Below are positions 63,247 to 64,000 of a stretch of 64,000 bases of DNA, one piece after another. The notes beneath the pieces are model-generated. The model had not been told where the DNA came from. It did not search any database and saw nothing but the letters and a program-made list of their open reading frames with translations. The stretch is from Azospirillum rugosum. GTDB taxonomy: Bacteria > Pseudomonadota > Alphaproteobacteria > Azospirillales > Azospirillaceae. Where the stretch lies: positions 62,001-126,000 of the forward strand of contig NZ_JAGINP010000018.1 of assembly GCF_017876155.1 (NCBI RefSeq), written 5' to 3'. How positions within the stretch are numbered: position 1 is the stretch's first letter; the number at the start of each line of letters is the position of its first letter. The position numbers were made by a program, and so were the translations under genes.

Positions 63247-64000
63247 TCCATCACCTCCCGCATGCCGCGGTTCCCGCGCGGTTGCCCCTCGATGGTCGGA
63301 AGCTCGCCGGCCTCCATGATCCGCTTCAGCCGGCGCAGCGCCTCGCGCGCCTGCTGTTCCGGCGCGGAGCCGAACAGGCGCGACACGGCGCGCCCGCCCG
63401 CTCCGGCCGGCGGCTGGTAGACCAGCGTCAGCCGCACCTCCGTCCCGCGGTCGCCCGGCGCCGGCTTGAACATGACGGAGCCACGGTGCGGAAGCTGAGC
63501 GCCCTCCAGCGTGTGCCAGGTGATCAGCTCGTTCTCCCGCACCTTGTCGAGCGCGCTGTGCCAGACGACCTCCACGCCGCCGGGACCGTGCGCCTTCCAG
63601 CGGCTCTCCGTGTCGGACAGCACCTCCACCGCGTCCAGGTGGGGGAACAGCTCCGTCAAGTTGCGGAAGTTGCGCCAGTGGCGGAACAGCTTGTCGGGCG
63701 GGGCGGCGACGGTGACGTTGGCCTGGGTGGTCGTCGGCTCCCGCTGCGCCGCCGGCAGCAGCCCGGCCACGCCGGGCAGCCGCTCGGCCACGTCACCGAG
63801 ATCGCCGAGCCCGAAATCGCCCTCGCGGACACGCCGCGCCACCGGCTCGGCGATCGGCACGCCGGCCGCCCCGGCGAGGAACAATCCGCCGCCGAGCGCG
63901 GCCAGCGCCCAACTGCCGCGCCGCAAGCCCGCCAGCCCCAGCGCCGTGCCGCCCATCATGGCGACCCAGCGCTCCGTTGTTCCGGAATGGACCGTTCCGG
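63243..64000 (-). CDS. SRPBCC-family protein (paralogue), 5' end outside the window
   Basis: Partial gene. The frame stays open to the window edge through a stretch ending ERWVAMMGGTALGLAGLRRGSW, typical of a hydrophobic N-terminal region of DUF2892-like type; so the true start is to the right. The SRPBCC domain begins at NVTVAAPPDKLFRHWRNFRNL. Paralogous to 35066-36112 in layout. It overlaps the dehydrogenase by four bases. Confidence 0.8.
   Translation of the reverse strand, partial: GTVHSGTTERWVAMMGGTALGLAGLRRGSWALAALGGGLFLAGAAGVPIAEPVARRVREGDFGLGDLGDVAERLPGVAGLLPAAQREPTTTQANVTVAAPPDKLFRHWRNFRNLTELFPHLDAVEVLSDTESRWKAHGPGGVEVVWHSALDKVRENELITWHTLEGAQLPHRGSVMFKPAPGDRGTEVRLTLVYQPPAGAGGRAVSRLFGSAPEQQAREALRRLKRIMEAGELPTIEGQPRGNRGMREVME

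Overview
The window is about 64 kb of very GC-rich DNA from an alphaproteobacterial chromosome, most likely Azospirillum or a close relative (Rhodospirillales). The signs are an alphaproteobacterial-type GshA, an NDUFA12 complex I subunit beside mlaD, DUF2155 and aat, an RNase E with an acidic insert in its S1 domain, several chemoreceptors, GANTC and CtrA-type motifs, and sigma-EcfG-like promoters. No rRNA, tRNA, CRISPR array, prophage or insertion sequence was recognised. Most genes are housekeeping, densely packed on both strands. The assignment to Azospirillum is inferred from gene content, not proven.

Layout. 0-6 kb: cell wall amidase, divergent RNase E with a long leader, GreB. 6-10.4 kb: envelope proteostasis (M48 protease, DsbA-like thiol oxidoreductase, HAD phosphatase) and a divergent gamma-glutamyltranspeptidase-like lipoprotein that seems to lack its catalytic threonine. 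10.4-21.6 kb: aminotransferase, rsmE-gshA, ubiA, a CHAP protein, a methyltransferase, a UbiD-family gene, DUF3616, DoxX and PmbA. 21.6-25.6 kb: an unannotated-looking 23-residue leucine-rich peptide gene, a CigR-like protein, a lipid kinase, and a coupled phosphoesterase-glycosyltransferase pair. 25.7-31.3 kb: a cytoplasmic chemoreceptor with a protoglobin-like domain, then the kdtA-lpxK-acyltransferase lipid A genes and a LysE exporter. 31.4-39.7 kb: the NDUFA12-mlaD-lipoprotein-DUF2155-aat neighbourhood and the aroQ-accB-accC operon, separated by RNase T2 and an SRPBCC-alcohol dehydrogenase module. 39.9-47.5 kb: periplasmic binding protein, dynamin-like GTPase, mazEF, a large membrane chemoreceptor and an XRE regulator. 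47.6-64 kb: a stress and envelope region with a baeRF protein, DUF882 and L,D-transpeptidase proteins, a DUF2934-HPF operon whose HPF is fused to a cold-shock domain, a polysaccharide deacetylase, a histidine kinase without the usual histidine, treZ with a debranching enzyme, ThuA, and a second SRPBCC-alcohol dehydrogenase module that runs off the window.

How parts may work together. Four intergenic sites share the spacing GGAAC-N16-(C/G)GTT, 30-50 bases before start codons: before the glycine-zipper lipoprotein, the first SRPBCC-dehydrogenase module, the baeRF gene and the DUF2934-HPF operon. This fits the alphaproteobacterial general stress sigma factor EcfG and would tie two ribosome-directed proteins, a dehydrogenase module and an envelope lipoprotein into one stress regulon. 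I regard this, with the 23-residue peptide gene and the tandem CtrA boxes, as the best lead in the window.

A second pattern is architectural. Nearly every junction where two genes converge carries a long palindrome from one of three dispersed families (CCACAGAGACAC-like, GTAGGTTGGGTGG-like and CCCTCTCCCC-like) or a classical hairpin terminator. This suggests the repeats are tolerated or used as bidirectional transcription terminators.
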